Shown: piece by piece, positions 16,564 through 24,758 of the stretch
Layout of the letters: each line of letters starts with the position of its first letter
How positions within the stretch are numbered: the stretch's first letter is position 1
Source of the DNA: an uncultured Clostridia bacterium
Lineage (GTDB): Bacteria; Bacillota; Clostridia; Oscillospirales; Oscillospiraceae
Reading direction: 5' to 3'
Assembly (NCBI GenBank): GCA_946628965.1
Contig: CAMOXI010000008.1
Coordinates: forward strand, 1 to 45,953
Length of the DNA stretch: 45,953 nucleotides
Translations under genes and position numbers: made by a program
Notes under the pieces: generated by a model
What the model was told of the DNA's origin: nothing
Databases searched by the model: none
Seen by the model: the letters and a program-made list of their open reading frames with translations, nothing else

Positions 16564-18867
16564 TCACACCTCCTGCAGTTTCTCGACCCGGCAGGGCGTG
16601 TAGCGCCACCTGGCATTGCCGGTCAGCTCGTCCAGATCCCGATGGTCCGTCAGATAATTGATGTGCATCCCGTGGGTTTTGCCCTCATAGCTGAGGCCGA
16701 AGTGGTGCGGGATCATGCAGTAGCCCCGGGAGGTCTGCCAGGTGATCTCCACCGGGATATCGATGGATCCTTTCTTCGTGGTGACGCGCACGGTCTCCCC
16801 GTCGGTGAAGCCCAGCGCCGCCGCGTCCTCCGGGTTCATGGCCAGACGGTAGGGGTCGCGGAAGCGGTAGGTGCCGGGGTTTCGCATGGAGGTGTTCATG
16901 CCGCCGTCCGAGTGCCGCCCGGCCGAGAGGATCATGTTGCAGCCGCCCTTGAGCGTGAGCGCTTCCCGCTCGCGCTCCGGCGTGACAGCCTTAATCGCCT
17001 CGTCGATTTCTTTGCACCAGAGGTGGATTTTTTTGTCCTTGTGCCGGATGTGCCGCTCCATCAGGTGTTCGGTGTCACTGTGGGCGATGATCGCGCCCTC
17101 CGGGTGCCGGTCCACCAGTTCAAAGGCCGCGTCCATGGTGCAGTACTCGCTGAGCATGGGCAGGCGGGCGAGGAGGGGATGCCGTCCGGTATCCGGCTTC
17201 ACGTCCATGATGGCCCGCTCCGGCAGTTTGGAGATCAGCAGGGCCGCCCAGCACATGGCGTGGCCCGCGGATCCCATGGCCTTCCCCAGGGTCAGGGCGA
17301 TGATGGTGGCCGCCTGGTCAAAGTATTTCATGCCGCCTTTGGCGATCCACAGGACGACCTTCATGAAATAGCTGATGCGGTCGCCGCTGCGCACGGCCTC
17401 CTCCGCCGCGTCGTAGAGATACTGCGGCAGCTTCGGGATGAGACCCATGGCCTGAGTCAGCTCGGCATAGATCATGGCGTCCTCCCGGGCCTCGCCCGGG
17501 GCCTTCACCACGCCGCGGCGGCTGAAATACAGGATCTCGGGATAGTGGAAGGCAAACACGTCAAAGTCGCCGCCCACCTCGTAGGCGCTGGGCGTGGGCA
17601 GGACGTAGTCGGCAAGGCGGGTGGTCTCGGTCTCCACGCAGTCCATGGCCACAAAGAGCTCCAGACGGCGCAGCGCCTCCTCCATCTTCTGGGAGTCCGG
17701 GTAGCTGCGGGCGGGGTTGGACATATTGCAGAAGGCCATGCGGATGCGGTCCTCGTTGTCGCCCAGCACCTCGTCCGGCAGCGCCCCCTCGGGATACATG
17801 CCCGCCACCGGGAAGCGCCCGGTCACCGGCAGACGCCAGATTCTGGGATCGGACTCGTCAGAGTTGTCCAGGGTGATGATGCGCACCGGCGGGACGTTGC
17901 CGCTGGGCACCAGCAGCGTGCCGCAGACCGCCATCAGGAGAAGACACAGGTAGCTGGACAGGGTGGACTGCCGCCCGAAGTACAGGCCCAGATCCTGGTG
18001 CATGCCCCACTTTTTCGTGGTGAGGATGCGGGCGAACTTCTCCGCCTGCTCGCGGGAGACGCCGCAGACCTGCAGCGCCCCGTCAATGTCAAAATCCGCA
18101 AACCAGCCCCTTGCCTGCGTCCAGTCGCGGCAGTAACGGTACAGGAAGTCCCGGTCCTGCCAGCCCTTTTCGACGATCAGGGCAATCAGGGCGCGCAAGA
18201 ACAGGCTGTCCGCGCCGGGGCGCACCTGAATGTGCATATCCGCCATGCGCGCCGTCTCCGACAGGCGCGGGTCCACCACGATGACCATCTTGTTCGGATC
18301 CTGAGAAAAGCTGCGGATCATGGGCCTGGCGTTGGGCAGCTGGTGGGACACATAGGAGTTCGAGCCCCAGAAGATCAGCACCTCGCAGTTCTTGTCGTCC
18401 GGCTCCAGGGGGTGGAACTGATCGCCGAAGATGCGGCCGCAGCTCCAGAAAATGCCCATGAACTCCACGCCGATGGGATTGAAAAAGTACTGGGAGCCGA
18501 TGGCCTTCAGAAAGGGCCGGGCCGTGGCGGCCGCCGCGCCGGTGGCGCCGCCGCCCCCGCCGATGATGGCCGTGGAGCGGGGCCCGTGGGCCTTCAGGAT
18601 CGCGTTGGCCTTCTGACTGATCTCCGCGTAGGCCTGCTCCCAGGTAATGCGCTCATAGTGGTCGCCCACGCGCTTTTTGGGGTAGAGGATGCGCTCGCTG
18701 TTTTCCACGAAGTATTTGGCGCTTCTGCCCTTGCGGCAGCAATAGCACTCGCTGCTGGGACTCGCGGGGTCGGGACGGACGCTGAGGATCCGGTTGTCCT
18801 CCACCTCCATCTCCAGTCCGCAGGTCATGGCGCAGAGATTGCAGAGAGTCTTTTTCCACTCGCTCAT
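16564..18867 (-). CDS. Molybdopterin-dependent oxidoreductase, catalytic subunit
   Basis: 767 residues without a Tat signal, so cytoplasmic. The N-terminus binds a [4Fe-4S] cluster (CNLCAMTCG, Cys9/12/16, with the fourth Cys around 41-44). FWSCGRIFGDQF places Cys143 where formate dehydrogenases carry their Mo/W ligand (Sec or Cys), and no in-frame UGA is present. VIVVDPRLSETARMADMHIQVRPG is a typical cofactor-binding segment, and the C-terminus (about 640-760) is the MopB-type barrel (AGRHSDGGMNTSMRNPG). The substrate is not evident: it could be a formate dehydrogenase-like or other oxyanion/organic reductase. It sits between mobA and the Fe-S subunit. Confidence 0.92.
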   Translation of the reverse strand: MSEWKKTLCNLCAMTCGLEMEVEDNRILSVRPDPASPSSECYCCRKGRSAKYFVENSERILYPKKRVGDHYERITWEQAYAEISQKANAILKAHGPRSTAIIGGGGGATGAAAATARPFLKAIGSQYFFNPIGVEFMGIFWSCGRIFGDQFHPLEPDDKNCEVLIFWGSNSYVSHQLPNARPMIRSFSQDPNKMVIVVDPRLSETARMADMHIQVRPGADSLFLRALIALIVEKGWQDRDFLYRYCRDWTQARGWFADFDIDGALQVCGVSREQAEKFARILTTKKWGMHQDLGLYFGRQSTLSSYLCLLLMAVCGTLLVPSGNVPPVRIITLDNSDESDPRIWRLPVTGRFPVAGMYPEGALPDEVLGDNEDRIRMAFCNMSNPARSYPDSQKMEEALRRLELFVAMDCVETETTRLADYVLPTPSAYEVGGDFDVFAFHYPEILYFSRRGVVKAPGEAREDAMIYAELTQAMGLIPKLPQYLYDAAEEAVRSGDRISYFMKVVLWIAKGGMKYFDQAATIIALTLGKAMGSAGHAMCWAALLISKLPERAIMDVKPDTGRHPLLARLPMLSEYCTMDAAFELVDRHPEGAIIAHSDTEHLMERHIRHKDKKIHLWCKEIDEAIKAVTPEREREALTLKGGCNMILSAGRHSDGGMNTSMRNPGTYRFRDPYRLAMNPEDAAALGFTDGETVRVTTKKGSIDIPVEITWQTSRGYCMIPHHFGLSYEGKTHGMHINYLTDHRDLDELTGNARWRYTPCRVEKLQEV

Positions 18868-18894
18868 GCAGGTTTCTCCTTTGTCTGGTTTTCT

Positions 18895-19491
18895 TCAAAG
18901 CCCGGGGTGACCCGGCCGGGTATCGTCATAGATGCGGCATTCGCAAAGGGTTTTGTATTCCTCCGGCGTGTTGCAGTTGAGGAGCAGGAGCGGGTCGCCC
19001 CGATAGGGGACGAGGGCGGGCTTCACCCGCTCAAAGAGCTGCCGCATGGAAGTCCTCTCCCCCTGCAGAACGGCCTCGCAGTCCCGGGCGAGCGCCCTGT
19101 CGTATACGCCGATCAGCGGCTCCGGCTCCCCCTCCATGGCAGCCAGGGTGATCCCGCCCCGGTGGGCTTCGATCAGCTCCCGGAGCAGGGCCGCCGGAAC
19201 CAGCGGCGTATCCACAGCGAGCAGCAGCGCGCAGGGGTTTTCCACCGCCAGCAGGCCTGCGTGCAGCCCGCTCAGCGGGCCGCGGCGGGGATAGACGTCC
19301 GGCGCAAAGCGCGTGCCCTCCGGGGGCTTCGGATACCCGGCGATCACAATGTCCTTGATGCCGAGGGTGCTGAGCCTGTCCGTCTGATATCGGATCAGGG
19401 GCTTCCCGCGAAAGGCCAGCTCCGCCTTATCGCAGCCCATGCGGGAACTGATGCCCCCGGCCAGGAGGATCGCAGATACGGTCTTTTCCAT
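18895..19491 (-). CDS. mobA: Molybdenum cofactor guanylyltransferase MobA
   Basis: 198 residues with the nucleotidyltransferase signature LLAGGISSRMGCDKAEL (residues 9-25) and the metal/nucleotide segment LLLAVDTPLVP (about 89-99). It links GMP from GTP to molybdopterin to form the bis-MGD cofactor used by enzymes such as the one encoded 27 bases downstream. It lies 11 bases after moeA in the same operon, a direct supply line for the neighbouring enzyme. Confidence 0.92.
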   Translation of the reverse strand: MEKTVSAILLAGGISSRMGCDKAELAFRGKPLIRYQTDRLSTLGIKDIVIAGYPKPPEGTRFAPDVYPRRGPLSGLHAGLLAVENPCALLLAVDTPLVPAALLRELIEAHRGGITLAAMEGEPEPLIGVYDRALARDCEAVLQGERTSMRQLFERVKPALVPYRGDPLLLLNCNTPEEYKTLCECRIYDDTRPGHPGL

Positions 19492-19502
19492 CTTCTCTCC
19501 CC

Positions 19503-20714
19503 TTACAGCAGCGGGGACGGCAGGCGCAGCACGCGGATCGGATCCCCTTTTTTCAGCGGCGCGCTGCCACCCGGGACGATGCCGATCAGCTCACAGCCAG
19601 CGAAGGAGGCGATGTTGCCGTTTCCCCGGCCCTGGTGCTCCTGGAACCAGGCCTGTCCGTCTTCGATCAGCAGATGCCCTCGCAGCATGCGGTCGGAGCC
19701 GCTGGTTTTCGGCATGGCCTCCCGGACCGGGAGCTGCCAGAACACCGTCTGCTGCGTATCCCCGGTCATGGCCAGCAGCGCGGGCCGCAGCACGGTCAGC
19801 AGGCTCATCAGCGCCGCCGCCGGGTTGCCGGAGAGACTTACAAGCAGTTTGCCCCGCGCGCGGGAGACCAGCATCGTGCCGCCCGGCTTCATGTTGACCT
19901 TCCGGAGGAGCGGCTCGGCATTGAGGGCGGCGGCCGTCCTCTCCGCAAAGTCGTAGTCGCCCACGGAGGCGCCGCCTGTGGTGAGCACAAGATCCTCCGG
20001 GCCGTCCAGCGCTTTGCCCACGGCGGCAAGCGTCGCCGCTTCCGTATCCGGCACGATGGGCTGCCGCTGCACGAGAAAGCCCAATTTTTCAAGATAAGCC
20101 GCCAGCACATAGCTGCTGCTGTTGTAGATCCCATAGGGCGGGCAGGCCTCTCCGGGCTCCGCCAGCTCGTTCCCGGTCGGGATCAGCACGGCGCCCGGCT
20201 TTCGGAAGACCTCGACCTCCGCGAGGCCCTGCCCGGCCAGCAGCCCCAGATGCCCCGGCTCCAGCCGGGTCCCTTCGCCGAGCAAGATCTGCCCCTCACG
20301 GACGTCTTCGCCCCGCCGCACGATGTTGGTGCCGGGGGCGGCGCCCAGTGCGATCCGGACGGCCTGTGCCTCGGCCTCAGCATCCTCCTGCCGGATCACC
20401 GTGTCCGCACCCGGGGGGATCGGCGCGCCGGTAAAAATGCGCATCGCCTCGCCCGGGCCGACAGTTGCCAGCGTGCGGCAGCCCGCGGCCGCCGTGCCGA
20501 TCACGCGCAGCGAACCCGGCAGATCCGCCGCCCGGCAGGCATAACCGTCAAAAGGGCTCTTGTCAAAGGGCGGGACCGCCGTGCGCGCCCGGCAGTCCGC
20601 CGCGAGGACGCGCCCGGCGCTTTGGGACAGGGGGACTTCCTCCGTCCCCGGCAGCCTTGCTTCCCGCAGCAGCCGGGCCGCTGCCTCTTCCCACTGCATA
20701 TGATTCTGTATCAA
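19503..20714 (-). CDS. moeA: Molybdopterin molybdenumtransferase MoeA
   Basis: 403 residues. Typical MoeA features: PPFDKSPFDGYACRAADL (about 48-65), RIFTGAPIPPGADTVIRQED (about 92-111), then the molybdopterin-binding fold with VLIPTGNEL, LTTGGASVGDYD and LVSLSGNPAAAL. It inserts molybdate into adenylylated molybdopterin. The start is a TTG at 20714, overlapping the previous stop as TTGA; AAGGAG lies 7 bases upstream of it, whereas the first ATG (20699) is 22 bases away. Second gene of the operon. Confidence 0.94.
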   Translation of the reverse strand: MIQNHMQWEEAAARLLREARLPGTEEVPLSQSAGRVLAADCRARTAVPPFDKSPFDGYACRAADLPGSLRVIGTAAAGCRTLATVGPGEAMRIFTGAPIPPGADTVIRQEDAEAEAQAVRIALGAAPGTNIVRRGEDVREGQILLGEGTRLEPGHLGLLAGQGLAEVEVFRKPGAVLIPTGNELAEPGEACPPYGIYNSSSYVLAAYLEKLGFLVQRQPIVPDTEAATLAAVGKALDGPEDLVLTTGGASVGDYDFAERTAAALNAEPLLRKVNMKPGGTMLVSRARGKLLVSLSGNPAAALMSLLTVLRPALLAMTGDTQQTVFWQLPVREAMPKTSGSDRMLRGHLLIEDGQAWFQEHQGRGNGNIASFAGCELIGIVPGGSAPLKKGDPIRVLRLPSPLL

Positions 20715-21253
20715 AGCATATTCTCCTTACACTGCTTCTCCCAGCGCTTTACGATGGGGAGCAGTTCTTCACAGATCTCTTCAAAGCGCTCCGGGCGCAT
20801 CTCGATCACCCGGGCGGAGGGGTGCGCCTTCACCCGGCGCAGAAAATCCGTCTCCATGCCCTCCCGCACGGCGGCCAGGATGGGCAGCTCACTGTCCAGC
20901 TTCTCCAGGATCGAAGCGCAGAAGCGCTCCGCGCCGCTCTCCATGAAGCCGATCTCGTCCATGACCAGGATCCCGTCTTTCCGCGCGTTCAGGCAGGCCA
21001 CGCCCAGCGTGTCAAAAAGCGCCGTACGGACGATCCGGTCCCGGGTGTTGCAGTCGGCGAGATGATTCTCCTCCCGCGGGGCCTTGTCCGCCGCGCCGTA
21101 GGGATAGAGATAGATCTCATGATAACCGTCCGCCCGGGTGCCCAGGGTGAGGGTCTCATAGCCGAAGACCGGCGCCTGGACACCGGAAAGCAGACGGCGG
21201 ATCATCGCGCTTCTGCCGCTGCGCCGCCGCCCGCAGAGAAGGATATGTTCCAT
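20711..21253 (-). CDS. THEP1-like nucleoside-triphosphatase with altered Walker A
   Basis: 180 residues from the ATG at 21253. DGILVMDEIGFMESGAERF (about 98-116) carries the DEIGxME signature of the THEP1/NTPase_1 family. The P-loop is CGRRRSGRSAMIRRLL: an Arg replaces the usual Lys before Ser, so ATP or GTP hydrolysis may be weak. An in-frame ATG at 21307 is rejected because it coincides with the predicted transcription start and a leader hairpin. First gene of the molybdenum operon, overlapping moeA. It may act in cofactor maturation (inference; MobB, another P-loop protein, plays an accessory role elsewhere). Confidence 0.75.
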   Translation of the reverse strand: MEHILLCGRRRSGRSAMIRRLLSGVQAPVFGYETLTLGTRADGYHEIYLYPYGAADKAPREENHLADCNTRDRIVRTALFDTLGVACLNARKDGILVMDEIGFMESGAERFCASILEKLDSELPILAAVREGMETDFLRRVKAHPSARVIEMRPERFEEICEELLPIVKRWEKQCKENML

Positions 21254-21280
21254 GCTGTGCTCTCTTTTCATCAAAAGGCT

Positions 21281-21343
21281 GCTGCCTCTGCAGCAGAGGC
21301 AGCTCATGGGAGTATTATAAAGTCAAAGCCCCTTCTTTGGCAA
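21281..21343 (-). promoter_or_regulatory. Promoter and leader hairpin of the molybdenum operon
   Basis: On the minus strand: TTGCCA (21343-21338), 18-base spacer, TATAAT (21319-21314). The leader begins near 21307 and holds a hairpin with a 10-bp stem (GCTGCCTCTG/CAGAGGCAGC, about 21282-21304). I did not recognise a molybdenum-cofactor riboswitch. Confidence 0.6.
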
Positions 21344-21420
21344 GTTTCTGCGAGGATTTCTTGCCGCCTCTTCTCCACAGGCGGCTGCCCGGCGCGCGGC
21401 GTTCTTCACGGATTCATAAC

Positions 21421-21448
21421 TGGACATTTCCTGTCAAACGTGTATAAT
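21421..21448 (+). promoter_or_regulatory. Promoter of the Ca/Na antiporter gene
   Basis: TGGACA (21421-21426), 16-base spacer, TATAAT (21443-21448), divergent from the molybdenum operon promoter. Confidence 0.7.
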
Positions 21449-21505
21449 GCTGTTTGCACGGCGAAAGGCTGTGCAGGCATTCTCGTTGGAAAGGATCTTG
21501 AAACC

Positions 21506-22495
21506 ATGCTTGTACCTGTTTTATTGTTTCTGGTCGGCTTCGCCCTTCTGATCAAGGGCGGCGACTGGTTTGTCGACGGTTCGGTCGGCATCGCCCGCCG
21601 CTTCCATCTGCCCGAACTGCTGATCGGCGCCACCATCGTCTCCATCGGCACCACCCTCCCGGAGGTGATGGTCTCCAGCCAGGCCGCCCTGCAGGGCAAC
21701 GCCGGCATCAGCTACGGCAACGCCATCGGCTCCATCATCTGCAACACCAGCCTGATCGCGGCCATCACGATCACCGCGAAGCCCGGCAAGGTGCAGCCGA
21801 AGTCCTTTGCGCTGCCCACGGCCTTCTTCTTCGCCGCCGCGCTCACCTATTCCCTGATCGCCTGGACCTATGGGCGCTTTGAGCGCTGGATGGGCCTCTG
21901 CTACCTGGCGGTGTTTGTGCTGTACATGGTCATCTCCGTCCTGCAGATGAAGAAGAACCCGGAGCTGGCGGAAGAGAGCGGGGAAGAGAACGAAGGCGGG
22001 GAAGCGCCCGAAAAAGAGCGCTCCTTTGTCATGGAGCTTCTGCTGCTCGTGGTCGGCGCCGCCGCCATCGCGCTGGGCGCGCGCTTCCTGGTGGATAACG
22101 GCACCCTGATCGCCGCGGCCCTCGGCGTTCCCGACTCGGTCATCGGCCTGACCATGGTGGCGCTGGGCACCAGCCTGCCCGAGCTGATCACGGCCATCAC
22201 CAGCCTGCTGAAGGGGCACGGCTCCCTGTCCCTGGGCAACATCATCGGCGCCAATCTCTTCAATATCATTCTGGTCAGCGGTATGGCGATCTCGATCTCT
22301 CCCTTTGCCATCCCCGCCGAGAAGACGATCCTGGGCGGCGTCAACTCCAGCCTGGTCATCGATCTGCCCGTCATGCTGGCCGTGATGTCCATCATGTGCC
22401 TGCCCGCGCTGAAAAAGGGCGAGCTGAAGCGCTGGCAGGGGATCCTGCTCCTGTGCATCTATGCGGCCTTCACCGTCTACCAGTTCGTCAGCTGA
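21506..22495 (+). CDS. Calcium/sodium antiporter, CaCA family (YrbG-like)
   Basis: 329 residues with about ten membrane helices in two halves. The two alpha-repeats that form the ion pathway are present: GATIVSIGTTLPEVMVS (about 41-57) and GLTMVALGTSLPELITAI (about 213-230), each with the acidic Glu after Leu-Pro. A charged cytoplasmic loop (ELAEESGEENEGGEAPEKE) separates the halves. It should export calcium, or exchange it with sodium or protons, across the plasma membrane. The ATG at 21506 is preceded by AAAGGA 10 bases upstream. Single-gene unit with terminator at 22524. Confidence 0.92.
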   Translation: MLVPVLLFLVGFALLIKGGDWFVDGSVGIARRFHLPELLIGATIVSIGTTLPEVMVSSQAALQGNAGISYGNAIGSIICNTSLIAAITITAKPGKVQPKSFALPTAFFFAAALTYSLIAWTYGRFERWMGLCYLAVFVLYMVISVLQMKKNPELAEESGEENEGGEAPEKERSFVMELLLLVVGAAAIALGARFLVDNGTLIAAALGVPDSVIGLTMVALGTSLPELITAITSLLKGHGSLSLGNIIGANLFNIILVSGMAISISPFAIPAEKTILGGVNSSLVIDLPVMLAVMSIMCLPALKKGELKRWQGILLLCIYAAFTVYQFVS

Positions 22496-22523
22496 AGCGT
22501 CCTGACGGGACAAAAGGAATGGG

Positions 22524-22559
22524 AAAAGGTCTGAAATCGAAGGATTTCAGGCCTTTTTT
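22524..22559 (+). terminator. Terminator of the antiporter gene
   Basis: AAAAGGTCTGAAATC pairs with GATTTCAGGCCTTTT (one wobble), ending in TTTTTT. Confidence 0.85.
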
Positions 22560-22591
22560 GCATGTGCGGCGGCCTAATCGAATCCCGGAAC

Positions 22592-22620
22592 TTGACAAAC
22601 GACAGTTCCCTTTTTAGAAT
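22592..22620 (+). promoter_or_regulatory. Promoter of the two-component operon
   Basis: TTGACA (22592-22597), 17-base spacer, TAGAAT (22615-22620). Confidence 0.7.
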
Positions 22621-22667
22621 GAAAGAAAAGAGATCGGACTTCGCGAAAGCGGGAGGGGGATGCTGCC

Positions 22668-23366
22668 ATGACCATCGGGATCTGCGACGACGACGCGCGC
22701 ATCCGCTCTGCGCTCATCGCTATGCTGCAGCCGGTGCTGGCCGGGAAACAGCTGCGGGAATACGACAGCGCGGACGCGCTGCTTGCGGAAGAAAATGTGC
22801 CGGACATCCTGCTGCTGGACATCCAGATGCCCGGGACCGACGGGCTGACGGCCGCCCGCACGCTGCGAGCGCGCGGCAGCGACACGCTCATCATCTTCAT
22901 GACGACCTTCATCCAGTACGCCATCGACGGCTACGACGTGCACGCCTACCACTTCCTGAAAAAGCCGGTAGATGAAAACCGGCTGCTGCAGGTCGTGAAC
23001 GGCGCGGTCACGCTGAGTGAAAAGAAGCTGCAGAACACCATCGTCGTGCGCGGCTATGACCGGCAGTATCGCCTCGCCGTGCGGGACATCCTGTATGTCG
23101 AGACCGAGCGGGGCCACGTGTGCCTGCACACGCAGAGCAGCGGGGAGATCCGCTGCACCCACAGCATGGCCCAGATGGAGGAGCTTCTGCAGAACCAGGA
23201 TTTCTTCCGCTGCCACACGGCCTATCTGGTCAATATGGCCTGTATCGACTGCCTGCGGCCCAGCGAGCTGGTGCTCACCGACGGGCAGGTGCTGGCCGTC
23301 AGCAAGCACCGGAAGAAAGAGCTGAAGGAGGCCCTCTCCTTTTACTGGAGCGGGAATTTCATATGA
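22668..23366 (+). CDS. LytTR-family response regulator
   Basis: 232 residues. The receiver domain (1-120) has the acidic CDDD near the start, phosphoacceptor Asp51 in LLLDIQMPG, and KKP in the beta5 loop (FLKKPVDENR). A LytTR DNA-binding domain follows (about 128-228, RDILYVETERGHVCLHT, FFRCHTAYLVNM). It belongs to the AgrA/LytR group that binds paired 9-bp repeats upstream of targets. Its 3' end overlaps the kinase start as ATGA, so the pair is translationally coupled. The likely target is the exported reductase gene 113 bases after the kinase. Confidence 0.93.
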   Translation: MTIGICDDDARIRSALIAMLQPVLAGKQLREYDSADALLAEENVPDILLLDIQMPGTDGLTAARTLRARGSDTLIIFMTTFIQYAIDGYDVHAYHFLKKPVDENRLLQVVNGAVTLSEKKLQNTIVVRGYDRQYRLAVRDILYVETERGHVCLHTQSSGEIRCTHSMAQMEELLQNQDFFRCHTAYLVNMACIDCLRPSELVLTDGQVLAVSKHRKKELKEALSFYWSGNFI

Positions 23367-24646
23367 ATATCCCAAGCCTGTTCGAGGCGGGGCGGCTGCT
23401 GTCCCTGCTGTTTTATCTGCTGGAATTCCAGATCTTTTTCTATCCGCTGTATACGAAGGAGAACTATGTGCGCGGCTCCCTCGTCAGCGTGGGGATCTAT
23501 GCGCTCCTCTTCGGCGTGACGCCCCGCTCCTCCTTCTTGCTGGTCCTGCTGCTGCATCTGCTGCTGATCCTGGGCTGCTCCCTCCAGGTCTGGCGGGAGA
23601 CGGGGATCCAGTACCGCTATGCGCTCTATCTCTCCTTTGCCTTCATCCTGTGCCGCGGCTCCTGGAATACCCAGGTCATGCAGTTCCTGTTCCCCGCTGC
23701 GGCCGCCCTCGGGGCCATGGCCCAGCGGATGATCCTCAACCTGATCACGCTGCTGATCCTGTACGGGATGCGCCGCCTATTCCTCCGGGTGGACAGGCAG
23801 CGGGAAATCACGGGCAGCGCCCTGTTTTCCGCGATCTTTCCGCCGTTTGTCATGTTCTCCTGCCGTATTGCGCTCTATCACTATCTGTACTATCTCCACA
23901 CCGGGATGACAGAGGACGCGCTGCTGGTTTTCTACCTGATCGGGCTCTCTCTCGGCGCGGCGGTGCTGGTGTCTCTGGCGGCGCAGGAGCGCTATTTCGC
24001 CGCCGAGACGGCCGCCCAGGAACTGGAGCGGGCGCAGGAGCAGCTGCAGCGCCAGTACCGGCAGTTTTCCCAGCAGCGGGAGAACGATGAGAAGATCAAG
24101 GGAATCTACCATGACATGGCCAATCACATGGCGCTGCTGGCGGAGATGCAGAATATGGAATCGGTGCGCAGCTATGTGAAGGAACTGAGCGAGCAGGTGG
24201 AAAATGCGGGCTATTACCTGGATACCGGGAACGAGACGCTCAATCTGATCCTGAGCCAGAAGGCGGAGCGCTGCGCCGAGATGGGCCTGGAGCTGGAGTG
24301 CGCCCTGCGTTTTCCGGCGGGTCTTGACCTGCAGCCGCTGGAGATCTGCACCCTGTTTGCAAACCCCATTGACAACGCCATGGAAGCGCTGGAGGCCGCG
24401 GATACGGCGGATCGGGTCATCCGCGTGTCCGGGGGAGAGCAGCACGGCTGCTTCGTGATCCGCTTTGAAAACGCTTTCGACGGCGCGATGAATCCGGAAC
24501 TTCGGACGCACAAGGAGGGCGGCGTTCACGGCTACGGGCTGAAGAACGTCCGCAGCGTCCTGGAACGGCATGACGGCTCCATGCAGATCCACAGCGAAGG
24601 CGGGCACTTCGTGCTGACCATGCTGATCCCCGTGGCCGCGGCCTGA
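23363..24646 (+). CDS. GHKL sensor histidine kinase (AgrC/LytS-like)
   Basis: 427 residues. The N-terminal half (about 8-215) has six or seven membrane helices and no large outer domain, as in AgrC-type receptors. A coiled coil (about 216-245, rich in Glu/Gln/Arg) leads to the phosphoacceptor His250 in GIYHDMANHM. The GHKL ATPase domain shows the N box NPIDNAMEA (about 334) and HGYGLKNV glycine motif. It should sense a membrane or external cue and phosphorylate the LytTR regulator encoded just before it. No peptide-signal gene (AgrD-like) was found beside it. Confidence 0.92.
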   Translation: MNIPSLFEAGRLLSLLFYLLEFQIFFYPLYTKENYVRGSLVSVGIYALLFGVTPRSSFLLVLLLHLLLILGCSLQVWRETGIQYRYALYLSFAFILCRGSWNTQVMQFLFPAAAALGAMAQRMILNLITLLILYGMRRLFLRVDRQREITGSALFSAIFPPFVMFSCRIALYHYLYYLHTGMTEDALLVFYLIGLSLGAAVLVSLAAQERYFAAETAAQELERAQEQLQRQYRQFSQQRENDEKIKGIYHDMANHMALLAEMQNMESVRSYVKELSEQVENAGYYLDTGNETLNLILSQKAERCAEMGLELECALRFPAGLDLQPLEICTLFANPIDNAMEALEAADTADRVIRVSGGEQHGCFVIRFENAFDGAMNPELRTHKEGGVHGYGLKNVRSVLERHDGSMQIHSEGGHFVLTMLIPVAAA

Positions 24647-24685
24647 CCAGTTATCGGGCGAAAACGCCCAGTTATCCGCAGCGCC

Positions 24686-24714
24686 TTGAGAAAAAACGGA
24701 CCTTCTGTTAAGAT
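24686..24714 (+). promoter_or_regulatory. Promoter of the FMN/FAD reductase gene
   Basis: TTGAGA (24686-24691), 17-base spacer, TAAGAT (24709-24714). A short inverted repeat (CATGGC/GCCATG) follows at about 24714-24731 and could be an operator or leader hairpin. Confidence 0.6.
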
Positions 24715-24758
24715 CATGGCAAAGAGCCATGAAATCATCTTAACAGGAGGTCATTTTT

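Noticed and set aside
16564..18867. Selenocysteine at the active site of the molybdoenzyme
   Set aside because: The ligand position is an ordinary Cys codon (Cys143) and there is no in-frame UGA.
16642..19956. A 1104-codon open frame on the plus strand
   Set aside because: Antisense of the molybdoenzyme, mobA and moeA genes, which have clear family motifs, starts and ribosome sites.
21254..21307. A longer start for the THEP1-like gene (MSCLCCRGSS...)
   Set aside because: The upstream ATG coincides with the predicted transcription start and a leader hairpin and has no ribosome site.
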